Of a stretch of 64,000 bases of DNA, positions 49,204 through 58,418 are shown piece by piece. A program made the position numbers and the translations under genes. Position 1 is the first letter of the stretch. Each line of letters starts with the position of its first letter. The DNA is from Sphaerisporangium perillae (GTDB lineage: Bacteria; Actinomycetota; Actinomycetes; Streptosporangiales; Streptosporangiaceae): contig NZ_JALLPO010000020.1 of the NCBI RefSeq assembly GCF_023276435.1, positions 1-64,000 on the forward strand. The letters are read 5' to 3'. The notes below the pieces were generated by a model, which was not told the origin of the DNA, did not search any database, and worked only from the letters and a program-made list of their open reading frames with translations.

Positions 49204-49699
49204 CGCTAGCGACGCGCTCGGTCTCGTCGAGCTTGTGGAACTGGGTGATGGCCAGTCCGACCTCTTCTGAGTGGGCGTTTGAGCGGCGGCCACGCGATCG
49301 GTCCGATGGAGTAGACGACCACGATCACCAGCGGGATCCACACGCGGTGCACCGCCTGGTAGACCGGTCCCGGCGGGCGGACCCCGGCCGGCCTCGCCGC
49401 GACGGTCAGGCCGGAACCCGGCCGGGTCCTTCTTCGATCGCCCCTCCCGGACCGGGTCGACGGGCCGGCTCCTCCGGGAGGCGGTTCATGAGGTTCGCTC
49501 GCGGGCCACCTCTCGGACGTCGCCATTACATGTCGGTGTCATCTGGTTTGGGGACCTTGATCAAGCGTCGGTCTCGTGGTGCTGTAAAAGTGCGAGGCGT
49601 GCTCACATCGGCGCGGAGAATGCCGCCGATTGCTCCTACCACCCCCACCACGCCGACGCGACCCACGTCATGGAGCCAGTCCTTCGAGAAAGCGGAAGA
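49204..49699. other. Degenerate region upstream of the NPP1 gene
   Basis: No intact gene. A minus-strand frame around 49400-49260 contains one membrane-like segment (HRVWIPLVIVVVYSIGPIAW) flanked by arginine/proline-rich shadow sequence and may be a relic. The rest should hold the NPP1 promoter. Confidence 0.4.
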
Positions 49700-50557
49700 A
49701 TGCGAAAACTGTCGTCATTCACGTCGACCGCGAGGGCATCGAAGTCAGCGACCGTGTCAGAGAGGAGCACATCGTCCCCAACGTTCTTCAGGCGTAAGCG
49801 TTCCCGGCTCGGGATCGTGCTCGGTGCCACCGCTCTTTTGGTCGTGATCCCCGCGTCGGCGGCCTACGCCGATCCGCCGCACAACCTTCCCCAGTCGGCC
49901 GGAGGGTACGAGCAGTCGTTCTCGCCGGCCTACGACTACGACGGCGACGGCTGCTACGCCACCCCCGCCATCGGGCCGGACGGGACGCTCGCCCCGGGGC
50001 TGAACCCGACCGGCGCGGTCAACGGCAACTGCCGTGACCAGTCGGACCTGGACAACTCGCAGACCTACGCCCGGTCCAAGTGCAACAACGGCTGGTGCGC
50101 CGTCGTGTACGCCAGCTACTTCGAGAAGGACCAGGCGCTGCCCGGCATCAGCCTCGGCGGCCACCGTCACGACTGGGAGCACGTCATCTCCTGGATCAAC
50201 CAGGCGTCCAACCAGGTGGAGTACGTGTCGACGACGCAGCACAGCAGCGTCGTGACCTACACGCGCTCGGAGGTGCGCTTCGACGGGTCGCATCCCAAGG
50301 TCGTTTACCACAAGGACGGCGCGTCCACGCACTTCTTCCGGCTCGCCAACGGCAATGACGAGCCGCCGGAGAACCACTACCACAACTGGCGCTATCCCCC
50401 GCTCGTGGACTGGAACGGCTGGCCCAGCACCTCGCTGCGCGACAGGCTGATGAACGCGGACTTCGGTTCCGCGACCATCAAGATCAATGACGGGAGGTTC
50501 GGGGGCCTGCTGTCGAGCGCCAAGCCAAGTGGCATCCCCTTCGACCCCTCGGCCTGA
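49700..50557 (+). CDS. Secreted NPP1/NLP necrosis- and ethylene-inducing-type protein
   Basis: A 285-aa exported protein. A long basic N-region precedes the signal helix SRLGIVLGATALLVVIPASAAYA. The mature part has the NLP hallmark GHRHDWE and the metal/lipid-binding His and acidic residues that surround it, plus paired cysteines (C106/C119-type disulfides). In oomycetes, fungi and bacteria such proteins disrupt eudicot plasma membranes by binding sphingolipids. The ATG at 49700 is chosen over 49670. A perfect hairpin at 50613 terminates it. A function in plant interaction is inferred from the family. Confidence 0.9.
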   Translation: MRKLSSFTSTARASKSATVSERSTSSPTFFRRKRSRLGIVLGATALLVVIPASAAYADPPHNLPQSAGGYEQSFSPAYDYDGDGCYATPAIGPDGTLAPGLNPTGAVNGNCRDQSDLDNSQTYARSKCNNGWCAVVYASYFEKDQALPGISLGGHRHDWEHVISWINQASNQVEYVSTTQHSSVVTYTRSEVRFDGSHPKVVYHKDGASTHFFRLANGNDEPPENHYHNWRYPPLVDWNGWPSTSLRDRLMNADFGSATIKINDGRFGGLLSSAKPSGIPFDPSA

Positions 50558-50612
50558 CGACCCCGATAGGTTCAGACTCCCGTCAGCCTCGCGAAGGCGG
50601 GCTCACAGCGTG

Positions 50613-50648
50613 CTGGTGGGCCGGAGTTGCGAAACTCCGGCCCACCAG
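50613..50648. terminator. 16-bp perfect hairpin with GCGA loop (copy 1)
   Basis: CTGGTGGGCCGGAGTT (50613-50628) and AACTCCGGCCCACCAG (50633-50648) are exact complements around the GNRA-type loop GCGA. It is placed past the NPP1 stop. Nearly the same hairpin recurs at 51735. The surrounding 50558-50859 holds no other feature I can see. Confidence 0.75.
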
Positions 50649-50859
50649 GACGGCGATGGTGCCTTGCGTTGTGCGGGACCAGGTGGGTGCGTTGAGCGCA
50701 CGCCAGCGGGCTTGGGCTGACTCGGCCGACGTCGTATCCAGGGGGCCGCCGGCCAGGGGTATCTCGGTGCCGGTCATCGGTCGGCTTCACTAAAACCGTG
50801 TCCCATTTGGGGGTGAATGGTCGTTTAGTGTGTCATTGAGCGGGTCATGTCCGAGCTGT

Positions 50860-51501
50860 CTACAGTTGCGTTCTCGCCTCCTCAACCTGGCGCATGATGG
50901 CCTGGGCGCCGCTGGCGTCGGCGATTGAGCCCGCCTCGTCGATCAGCGCCAAGGCATGATCACGGCGGCCTTGTGCGGCTGCGACGTAGGCCAGCCCGAC
51001 CAGGTTCGCGGCAACACCGGGCAAGAGCCCGATCTCTCGCCGAAGCCGCGTCGACTCCTCCAAACGCTCACGCGCGGCGTCCAGCCGGCCGGCGATGTGG
51101 TCCGCGTACCCCAGATGCCGAAGCGCGTACGACATCGTGAGCTTGTCGCCGACCTGCGCTGCAAGTTCATATGACCGTTCGAGAAGGGGAACCGCGGTGT
51201 CGTTGTCCCGCATGGACATCTGGTGGTAGGTGCCGACCCAGAACAGCGCCTCGCCTTCGCCTCGTACGTCGCCGAGCCCCTGATAGAGCTCGGTGGCGCG
51301 CTGGAACATGGCCAGTTCGTCGGGGTTCTCGGTTCGCTGCTCATGAGAACGAGCCTGCATGATCCGGCCGCGTGCTACGGCGAGATCGGCCTCGACCATG
51401 TTCAACTCCCGCTCCGCTGTGTCCAGCGCATCGACATCGCCAACGAAGACGGCCCGTTGGCAAGCTTGCCTGGCCCGTTCGATTCGATCTTCTGTACTCA
51501 T
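50860..51501 (-). CDS. TPR-repeat protein
   Basis: A 213-aa helical protein built of TPR-like pairs (e.g. LYQGLGDVRGEGEALFWVGT, LTMSYALRHLGYADHIAGRL, LLPGVAANLVGLAYVAAAQG). Such proteins scaffold protein contacts or resemble the helical part of AfsR/LuxR-type regulators; this copy has no DNA-binding domain. GGGGAG precedes the ATG at 51501. It stands between the two repeated hairpins and on the strand opposite to the NPP1 gene. Function unknown. Confidence 0.75.
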   Translation of the reverse strand: MSTEDRIERARQACQRAVFVGDVDALDTAERELNMVEADLAVARGRIMQARSHEQRTENPDELAMFQRATELYQGLGDVRGEGEALFWVGTYHQMSMRDNDTAVPLLERSYELAAQVGDKLTMSYALRHLGYADHIAGRLDAARERLEESTRLRREIGLLPGVAANLVGLAYVAAAQGRRDHALALIDEAGSIADASGAQAIMRQVEEARTQL

Positions 51502-51734
51502 CGTCTCCCCGTCCATATGCGTCTGCGTGGCCCAAGGTCGCACAGCGCATCACGCTAGGGCGTCCCGACCGGGTTCGAGCCCGCAGCAAGACAGCGCCGG
51601 TATGGCCGATAGGCGAAGCGTCGGAGGGCCGTCAGGCCCTCGGAAATACTGCCCGAGCCGAAGGCGAGGACCATATCCCTGCAAGGGGGCGGTCAGAGTG
51701 TTGTTTCGTAAGCCGTCGCGTTCGCCGGGCGGGG

Positions 51735-51770
51735 CTGGTGGGCCGGAGTTGGGGCACTCCGGCCCACCAG
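51735..51770. terminator. 15-bp hairpin (copy 2 of the repeated terminator)
   Basis: CTGGTGGGCCGGAGT (51735-51749) and ACTCCGGCCCACCAG (51756-51770) are complementary around a 6-nt loop. The arms equal those at 50613 and similarity continues into the flank (GGATGGCGAT / GGACGGCGAT). It lies 16 bp past the stop of the minus-strand beta-helix gene. A T-run is absent. Confidence 0.7.
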
Positions 51771-51786
51771 GATGGCGATAAGTGTT

Positions 51787-53709
51787 CTACGGGGCTGGGT
51801 ACTCCGGGACGTACACCGGCACACCGATTTTGGTCGTGTCGGCCGGGCCGCCCACGCCGTTGACGACGTGGTCGATGATTCCGGCGCTGAGGTTGACGGT
51901 CATGATGTGGTGCAGCTTGACCCCCGGGCTGTCGGGAACCTCGAAGCCGTTCTCGGTGTGGATCGCCGGGTTGTTCTGGTTGAAGACGTAGACGCCGGCG
52001 CCGTAGAGGTTGTGGGTCTTCACGCCGTTGCCGACCTTGTAGCCGGCAAAGCCCTCGACGTCGCCGTTCATCCAGTCGGCCTGGGTCGGCGGGTCGTACG
52101 GCAGCTCGTTCTGGTACAGGATGGTCGTGCCGTCGTCGCCGTTCCAGACCGTGTTGTACCGCTGGAAGTGCTCGACGAACAGGCCCGTGGCCGTGACGTG
52201 GTCACCGTTGATGACGGCGCCGTAGCGGCCGATGTTGGTGTTCCACCGCTGGGTGTCGGTGAAGCCCTCGACGCCGTGGTCGCCACGCCACACCCAGGTG
52301 TGGTCGATGAGCACGTTGTCGCTGTTGACCTCGAGCGCGGTGTCGGCCTTGCCGACGTGCGGTCCACCGACGCGGAAGTACACGTCGGACAGGGTCGTCG
52401 GGTTGTCCGCCGAACCCGGAGGTCTGCCGCGGTCGTCACCGTTGCCGTGGTCATCGTCCTTGCCGTGGTTCTTGCCCACCCGCAGCAGAACCGACGATTT
52501 CTCGAGGCCCGCGTCGACCGTGACACCGGCGATGACGACGCCGGGGACGTCGGCCACGTCGAGCGGGGTCGAGCCGTTGACGGCCGTGAGCGTGGCATGT
52601 CCGATGCCCAGGACGACCGAGTCGGGGCGCTTGACCTCGATGCTCCGCGCGATGTCGTACACGCCGGGCGTGAGCAGCAGGTGCTTGCCGCGCGCGAGCT
52701 GGTTGTTGATGACCTTCACCGAGTCGGACGGCTTCGCGACGAAGAAGTCCTCGATCGGCAGCGTACGGCCCGGCGTCATGCCGTTGGCCCATGTGATGCC
52801 ACGAGTGTTCTTCTGAGCGGAGGGCACGCGGACGTTGTACCTGCCCTGCGCGTCGACGAACAGGTACGGCTTCTCGCGGCTCACCGGAGTGGTGTCGAGG
52901 GTCGTGTACGGCGGGTTCGGGAAGGCAGCGTCGTCCGGAGCGCCGACGACACCCGAGAAGACCTGGTTCCACACTCCGTTGGACCAGCCGGCGACCTCGC
53001 TGTTGCGGGTCAGCCACTGCTGCTGCGAACCGTTGGTGACGGACGGCAGCTTGGAGTCGGCGATGAAGCCGCCGCTGGCGTACTGCGGGCCGGCGGTGCA
53101 GTAGTCCATCAGCGACAGGTTGCCACCGCTGACGTTGAGGCGGCGCATGGACACGGCCTGGGAGACGGCCCAGAAGTTCGCCGACGACCTGCAGCCGTCC
53201 TGGCCGGCGGCATTGACGTTGATAGACAGGTTGGACAGGGTGCGCCAGAAGTTGACGAGCGCGAGGCAGTTGCTCGTGCCGCCGTTCTCCAGGCAGCGGT
53301 TGTAGACCTCGACCTTGCCGTTGATGACGACGTCGGTTGGCGAGGCGCCCAGGCCGGCGATCTCGGTGTAGTAGCCGACCTTGATCTGGAGCGGGTGCTC
53401 CGCGGTGCCGTACGTGCCCGGCCTGAACAGGTAGGCGTGGCGAGTAGTGCCCATCTCGTTGTCGACCTGCGTGGCGTGCGCCGCGTCCAGGGTCGCCTCG
53501 ATCTCGCTGACCGGCATGCTGGGATCGAAGATGGTGACGTTCGGGCCGAAGTCGGGGGTGCGGGGTTCCGGCGAGGCGGCGGTGGCGGAGGTTCCCGTCG
53601 TCATGACGGCGGTCATCAGCCCGAGACCGAGCGCGAACGCCTGGCCGAGTCGCCTGCGGGTGGGGCGCCGCCTCGCGGAACCTCCACTGCCAGGAGGCTG
53701 GGTCGTCAT
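51787..53709 (-). CDS. Secreted right-handed beta-helix protein (pectate-lyase/GH55-like)
   Basis: A 640-aa exported protein with a twin-arginine-like basic start (RRRPTRRRLGQAFALGLG) and a signal region ending near ATA. The mature part has two beta-helix-like halves (VGYYTEIAGLGASPTDVVIN; NSDNVLIDHTWVWRGDHGVE), as in GH55 and pectate-lyase-3-type proteins; relatives are often labelled adenylyl cyclase without basis. A poly-charged linker (KNHGKDDDHGNGDDRGR) lies between. It probably binds or cleaves an extracellular polysaccharide, but no catalytic residue can be proven here. GAGCGCTC-type palindromes upstream suggest sugar-responsive control. Confidence 0.75.
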   Translation of the reverse strand: MTTQPPGSGGSARRRPTRRRLGQAFALGLGLMTAVMTTGTSATAASPEPRTPDFGPNVTIFDPSMPVSEIEATLDAAHATQVDNEMGTTRHAYLFRPGTYGTAEHPLQIKVGYYTEIAGLGASPTDVVINGKVEVYNRCLENGGTSNCLALVNFWRTLSNLSINVNAAGQDGCRSSANFWAVSQAVSMRRLNVSGGNLSLMDYCTAGPQYASGGFIADSKLPSVTNGSQQQWLTRNSEVAGWSNGVWNQVFSGVVGAPDDAAFPNPPYTTLDTTPVSREKPYLFVDAQGRYNVRVPSAQKNTRGITWANGMTPGRTLPIEDFFVAKPSDSVKVINNQLARGKHLLLTPGVYDIARSIEVKRPDSVVLGIGHATLTAVNGSTPLDVADVPGVVIAGVTVDAGLEKSSVLLRVGKNHGKDDDHGNGDDRGRPPGSADNPTTLSDVYFRVGGPHVGKADTALEVNSDNVLIDHTWVWRGDHGVEGFTDTQRWNTNIGRYGAVINGDHVTATGLFVEHFQRYNTVWNGDDGTTILYQNELPYDPPTQADWMNGDVEGFAGYKVGNGVKTHNLYGAGVYVFNQNNPAIHTENGFEVPDSPGVKLHHIMTVNLSAGIIDHVVNGVGGPADTTKIGVPVYVPEYPAP

Positions 53710-54138
53710 ACGGTGCGTCCTTTCCGCTGGGCGTGCGGCGCTACGTGGACAGAAGACGTCGGGTGGATGGCGGACATGAGGACCAGGCGAATGGGGTGCT
53801 TCGAGGGGTGCGGAAGCGCTCTCGCGTGCCGGGCGTTCACAATGGTCATCGACCTGTCTGCTGGGGGACGGTGGCCGGACACTAGGGGTCGAAGCTGGGA
53901 GAGCGCTCTCTCGCTACGAGACATGTGTCCAGCCGTGGAAGATGGATGTTGTTGGGATGTTTCTACCGTGTGAATCGGTCCAGCGCTATGTCCGCGCGGC
54001 GGTTGATTTTTCCGGACGAGCGCTCAGGGGTCCGCCACCGGCGGGCTGGGTCGACGGCGCCGGGAGGATCGTTCAGCGTCGTCTGCGCACGGTGAAGACC
54101 TGACGGGCATTCGACGTGATGGTGCTCGACCGGACTCC
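53710..54138. promoter_or_regulatory. Upstream region of the beta-helix gene with GCGCT palindromes
   Basis: No gene is visible. GAGAGCGCTCTC (53899-53910, perfect 12-bp palindrome) and GGAAGCGCTCTC (53812-53823, one mismatch) lie 190 and 110 bp before the start of the minus-strand beta-helix gene. The core GAGCGCTC is shared with CebR-type LacI operators known from Streptomyces. No LacI gene is adjacent. The stretch 53963-54138 shows nothing further. Confidence 0.55.
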
Positions 54139-55005
54139 TTACCGCCTGAGTCCTCTTTCGCGCCGCCCGGGCCGTAGTCCGCGCAGCACGAGCACGCCGC
54201 CGGCCAGCAGGAAGGCGAGTGCGACGACGACCCAGCCAGCGCCGAGGGTCGCCAGCCGGCCCGAGATCAGGCCTTGCACCGCCGTCGCGGCGCCCACGAT
54301 GGGGTCCTCGGCGGATCCGCCGTCCAGCACGCGCAGCTCGTACCAGCCGTAGTACAGGACGTACGCCCCGGCCAGCACGAGCAGGCCCCCGCCGGCCCGC
54401 GACACGTACGGCAGGATCCGCCGGAGTCTGGCCACCGCGGCGGCGCGGGTCAACGCCACCGCGAGCGACAGTACGGCGACGACCAGCCCCATCCCGAGCG
54501 CGTACGCCACGAAGGCGCTCGCCCCGCCCACCAGACCGCCGCCGGCCACGGAGGCGGAGGTCACCGCCAGGAACGGGCCCACCGTGCACGACAGCGAGGC
54601 CACCGCGTACGACAGGCCGTACCCGTACAGGGACAGCGGCGAGGCGGTCGGACGCCCGGTGGCCAGCCCGGGGAGACGGACCAGCAGCTCGCGTCCGCTC
54701 AGCAGCCAGGCGCCGAGACCGATCAGGAGCGCGCCGATGACGAGCGTCGCCCACGGCAGATAACGACCGGCCGACACCGCGAGCGCGGTGACGGCGAGCC
54801 CGAACAGCCCGAAGACGGTGACGAACCCGGCCGTCATCGCCGCCGGCAGCACCAGCGCCCGGACCAGCGGTCCGCGCCGGTCCCGCCCGTCGTCGGCGAT
54901 CAGCATCGTCAGGTAGGCGGGCAGCATGGCGAAGCCGCACGGGTTGAACGCGGCCACCGTGCCTGCGGTGAACGCCAGGGCGAGCGGCAGATCGGCGGCG
55001 GTCAT
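54139..55005 (-). CDS. ccdA: CcdA-family thiol:disulfide transmembrane transporter
   Basis: A 288-aa protein with about six to seven helices. The two redox cysteines expected for CcdA are present in AAFNPCGFAMLPAY and ASLSCTVGPFLAV. It carries reducing equivalents across the membrane to extracytoplasmic thioredoxin-like proteins. The TlpA-like lipoprotein gene ends 63 bp upstream on the same strand and supplies the partner. The final 20 residues are basic. Confidence 0.9.
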   Translation of the reverse strand: MTAADLPLALAFTAGTVAAFNPCGFAMLPAYLTMLIADDGRDRRGPLVRALVLPAAMTAGFVTVFGLFGLAVTALAVSAGRYLPWATLVIGALLIGLGAWLLSGRELLVRLPGLATGRPTASPLSLYGYGLSYAVASLSCTVGPFLAVTSASVAGGGLVGGASAFVAYALGMGLVVAVLSLAVALTRAAAVARLRRILPYVSRAGGGLLVLAGAYVLYYGWYELRVLDGGSAEDPIVGAATAVQGLISGRLATLGAGWVVVALAFLLAGGVLVLRGLRPGRRERGLRR

Positions 55006-55068
55006 GCTCGCCCTCCCGAGGGGACGTTGATCACGGCCGCTGCCGGTCCGGTCACCAGCATGGCGGCG

Positions 55069-55653
55069 CTACCCGGCCAGCAGTTTGCGGACATGGCCGT
55101 CCAGCGCGTCCTGGCCGAGCGGCCCTGAGGCCTTCGTCGTGCTCCCATCCGGTCTCATGAACACGAACGTGGACTGCTCACTAACGGCAAGCTTCGTCCA
55201 CACCGCGCCCTTCTCGTCCGAGAGCTGCACGATGCCGCCGGTTCCGGTGCGCTGGACGAACTCCTTCATGGCCGCCTCGGTGTCCAGGCCGGCCACGCCG
55301 ACGAACGCCACATCGCCGTACCGGGCCGCCGCAGCCTTGACGGCGGGCGCCTCGGAGCGGCACTTGGGACACCACGGCGCCCAGAACCAGAAGACGACCG
55401 GTTTGCCGGCGAGGTCCGCCCCGCGGAACTGCTGACCGTCGAGCGTCTTGGCCGAGAACTCCAGCGCCGCGGGCACCGCCGCCTTCACCGCCGGACCGGC
55501 CGAGGACGGCGCCGTCGCCGGGGCGGAGGTCACCGGGGCCGACAACGGCGCGTCGTTGCGGACCGGGTTGGCCGCATCGTCCCATCCGGCCCCGCACGCG
55601 CCGGTCATCAAGACCGCCAGCGCCACGACGGCCGCCCTACGAGCTGTGATCAT
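55069..55653 (-). CDS. TlpA/ResA-like thioredoxin-fold lipoprotein
   Basis: A 194-aa exported protein. The signal region ends in a lipobox (LMTGAC, Cys20), then a Pro/Ala/Ser linker and a thioredoxin domain with the redox motif WCPKC. It resembles mycobacterial DsbF/MPT53-type proteins but is anchored. With CcdA immediately downstream it forms a compact system for reduction or oxidation of exported proteins or cytochrome c maturation. Confidence 0.9.
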   Translation of the reverse strand: MITARRAAVVALAVLMTGACGAGWDDAANPVRNDAPLSAPVTSAPATAPSSAGPAVKAAVPAALEFSAKTLDGQQFRGADLAGKPVVFWFWAPWCPKCRSEAPAVKAAAARYGDVAFVGVAGLDTEAAMKEFVQRTGTGGIVQLSDEKGAVWTKLAVSEQSTFVFMRPDGSTTKASGPLGQDALDGHVRKLLAG

Positions 55654-55890
55654 GCGATCAAGCGTAGAAGCGTTTCCCCTCGCCAGACCTTACGAGACCA
55701 TGACGGCTCCGCGCACGCTCGCGACGTTTGGCCACGCGCATGCCCATGCCGCTGATGGCGGTCATCGCGAGGAAGGTGTCGGGCATGTCGAAGAGGCCCT
55801 GAGCTGACCGGTCAGCCGCATGATGCCCTGGCGGAGGCGGCGCGGGTCACGGGCGGAGATCTGTCGGAGGTCTCTGGCAGGATCGCTTTC

Positions 55891-56805
55891 ATGGGCGAAT
55901 CGCTGAAAGGAAAGGTCGCGTTGGTCGCTGGGGCGACTCGGGGGGCGGGGCGGGGCGTTGCGGTGGAACTGGGAGCGGCGGGGGCGACGGTGTACGTCAC
56001 GGGCCGCAGCACGCGAGAGCAGCGTTCGGAGATGGACCGGCCGGAGACCATCGAGGAGACCGCCGAACTGGTCACCGCCGCGGGCGGTCAGGGAATCGCG
56101 GCGCAGGTCGACCATCTGGAAGCCGAACAGGTCCGGGCGCTGATCGAGCGCGTGGAGCGGGAGCAGGGCCGCCTCGACGTGCTGGTCAACAACATCTGGG
56201 GCGGTGAGCTGATGTTCAGCTGGGACCAGAAGCTCTGGGAGCACGACCTGGACACCGGCCTGCGCATCCTTCGGCTCGCCATCGACACCCACATCATCAC
56301 CAGCCATCACGCCCTGCCACTGATGATCAGGAATCCCGGTGGGCTGGTGGTCGAGATGACCGACGGCACCGGGCAGTACAACGCGGAGAACTACCGCATC
56401 TCCTTCTTCTACGACCTGGCCAAGACCTCGGTGATCCGGATGGCGTTCGCCCAGGCCAAGGAGCTCGCTCAGTACGGCGGGACGGCCGTGGCGCTGACGC
56501 CGGGCTGGATGCGTTCGGAGATCATGCTGGACGCCTTCGACGTCACCGAGGCGAACTGGCGTGACGCGCTGGAGCGGCAGCCGCACTTCGTCATCTCCGA
56601 ATCGCCGGCCTTCGTCGGCCGTGCCGTCACGGCGCTCGCGGCCGACTCCGACGTGGCCCGCTGGAACGGGCAGTCGCTGTCCAGCGGGCAGCTCGCTCAG
56701 GTCTACGGGTTCACCGACATCGACGGCAGCCGGCCCGACGCCTGGCGGTACCTCGTGGAGGTTCAGGACGCGGGCAGACCCGCCGACGCGACGGGTTATC
56801 GCTGA
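55891..56805 (+). CDS. Short-chain dehydrogenase/reductase (DHRS1-like)
   Basis: A 304-aa SDR with the cofactor motif AGATRGAGRGVA, the Arg of GRSTRE suggesting NADP, NNIWGGE in place of NNAG, and the catalytic EMTDGTG/YDLAKTSV segment with the lysine retained but Tyr placed in FFYDLAK. Long insertions (LMFSWDQKLWEHD) are typical of this uncharacterised SDR subgroup. AGGA lies 8 nt before the ATG. A WYL-regulator relic lies directly downstream on the other strand and may once have controlled it. Confidence 0.88.
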   Translation: MGESLKGKVALVAGATRGAGRGVAVELGAAGATVYVTGRSTREQRSEMDRPETIEETAELVTAAGGQGIAAQVDHLEAEQVRALIERVEREQGRLDVLVNNIWGGELMFSWDQKLWEHDLDTGLRILRLAIDTHIITSHHALPLMIRNPGGLVVEMTDGTGQYNAENYRISFFYDLAKTSVIRMAFAQAKELAQYGGTAVALTPGWMRSEIMLDAFDVTEANWRDALERQPHFVISESPAFVGRAVTALAADSDVARWNGQSLSSGQLAQVYGFTDIDGSRPDAWRYLVEVQDAGRPADATGYR

Positions 56806-57066
56806 TATCGGTGGGGGCGTGCCGCCTGATCGTTCGCTGCGGTCGGCGAAGGTGATGGCTTCGGAAGTGTCGAGGGTGAATTCGGCGCCGAGTGCGGCGA
56901 TCATGGCGATGTACTGGGTCACCAACTCGAGGGAGTCCGCGCTCAGCCGGATGGCGCACTCGTCGGGCCCGCGGACCTCGATGTCCCCGTGGATCGGTGC
57001 GATCAGGCCGGCCCGCACGGTGTCGGCCGGCAGCCGTACGGTGATCCACGCCGTGTAGCGGTTGAT
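56806..57066 (-). pseudogene. C-terminal fragment of a WYL-domain regulator
   Basis: Minus-strand sequence ITVRLPADTVRAGL ... VEVRGPDECAIRL-like (read as IEVRGPDECAIRLSADSLEL) ... ALGAEFTLDTSEAI matches the C-terminal WCX region of DeoR/YafY-type WYL regulators. The helix-turn-helix and the WYL core are missing, and the frame runs on without a stop. It sits between an SDR and the unknown gene at 57138. Confidence 0.7.
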
Positions 57067-57137
57067 CGGCGACGAGGGTCGCGGACTCGACCGCTGAATG
57101 GGTTGTCGCAAGCGCCCTGAACTGCGACCGTGGTCCC

Positions 57138-58418
57138 ATGGCAAATGAGGTGTTGCGGGCGATCTACTATCCTTTCTCGCGCACGCTTCAGGAAGCCACT
57201 CTCAAACGTGCCATTCTGCTGTATGACGAGGTGCTGTTCATCGACCCGAAAACATCACGGGTCCGGGCGGGTCTGTACGACGTGGAGCACCATCAGCAAT
57301 ATCTGCCCGACAATGCCGCACATCGCCTCAGCGCAGAGTGGGCATCGATCGCGAAGCGCTACGCCCTCTTGGAGTCCGAAGGTCTGGTCAGATTCATCGA
57401 TCCCGGGCCGATCGTGGAACGGGCGGCCGCCGACAGCGTCATTACCGGAGCCATGCAGGCGGACATGCTCGACCAGCACGTGGTCGATCTATTCGCGGAG
57501 CATCCGCCCACCTGGAGCATGCTGCGCAGTCGCATCCCTTCCGCGGCCCTGCGATTCCTCAGCCACCAGTACACCCCGAGGGTGCTGTATCCGGAGAACA
57601 CCCGCCGTGCGTTCGAGGTCGTCGACGGATACGGTCACGCCCTCTTCGCCGACGGCAAGCCTGACCAGGAGTTCTCCCTGCCAGGCTGGACCAAGCGCAC
57701 CGCAGTCCCGGACGAGCGAGAGTGGGCTGCGGTGCTCCCGTACTACCTGGGCTCGTCCATCGCGACCAGTACGGCGCTGGCCATGGCGGTCCAGACCGAA
57801 GCCGTGCCGCTGACCGACAGCGACGCCCATTTCCGGCTGTTGTCCGCCAGGTTCGCCCGCGCCGCCGCGACCGCACCGAGCATCTCGGAGATTCCCGGAT
57901 TGAACCGGACGTTCTCTCCAGCCGCCGCCCAGAAACGCGCCCTGATCGAACAGCGCATCGTGGATTCGGTACTCGACAAGGAGGCGTTGGACGCTCTTTC
58001 GCTGGAGGACTGCCTGAGATATCGGGAAGAGACGGCGGATCAGCGGAGCCGGTTTCGCTCCTACCTCACAAGTGTGGTCCGCAAGGTCAACGCCGAGCCG
58101 TGGTCGCCGGAAATCGAATGGGAAATCGCGGAAGAGATCCAGGCTGCACAGAGAGAGCTGGACGAGCACGCGGGGGCGCTACGAAGCACCTATCGGAGCC
58201 TGTTCAAGCGCACGGTGGTCGGTATCAGCGTCGCATCCGCGCCGGTACTTCTCACCGCCGTCTTCCCTGGAGTGTCCCCCCTGTGGGCTCTCCTCCTGGG
58301 CGGCGGCACGTTGAGCGGAGTCCTCGCCGACCCGATCAAGGAGCTTGCCAACATCTGGCTTGACCGCACGAAAGACACCAATGGCCTCACTTACCTGATG
58401 GAACTTCCCACTCAATAA
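57138..58418 (+). CDS. Unknown 426-aa protein with C-terminal hydrophobic hairpin
   Basis: I do not recognise this family with certainty. It starts MANEVLRAIYYPFSRTLQEA, followed by LLYDEVLFIDP, a pattern seen in large uncharacterised actinobacterial proteins (possibly DUF6236-like). Residues about 330-355 are a charged helix, then two hydrophobic stretches (TVVGISVASAPVLLTAVFPG; LWALLLGGGTLSGVLADPI) suggest membrane association near the C-terminus. No ribosome binding site is clear at the ATG. A terminator hairpin lies 200 bp downstream. Confidence 0.65.
   Translation: MANEVLRAIYYPFSRTLQEATLKRAILLYDEVLFIDPKTSRVRAGLYDVEHHQQYLPDNAAHRLSAEWASIAKRYALLESEGLVRFIDPGPIVERAAADSVITGAMQADMLDQHVVDLFAEHPPTWSMLRSRIPSAALRFLSHQYTPRVLYPENTRRAFEVVDGYGHALFADGKPDQEFSLPGWTKRTAVPDEREWAAVLPYYLGSSIATSTALAMAVQTEAVPLTDSDAHFRLLSARFARAAATAPSISEIPGLNRTFSPAAAQKRALIEQRIVDSVLDKEALDALSLEDCLRYREETADQRSRFRSYLTSVVRKVNAEPWSPEIEWEIAEEIQAAQRELDEHAGALRSTYRSLFKRTVVGISVASAPVLLTAVFPGVSPLWALLLGGGTLSGVLADPIKELANIWLDRTKDTNGLTYLMELPTQ

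Noticed and set aside
51560-51600. GGGTTCGAGCCC looks like a tRNA T-loop
   Set aside because: The flanking bases do not form a five-pair T-stem and no acceptor or anticodon arm can be built around it; no tRNA was found in the window.
55660-55800. Minus-strand frame GLFDMPDTFLAMTAISGMGM near the TlpA gene
   Set aside because: Protein-like but short and without start or family; kept out as unproven.
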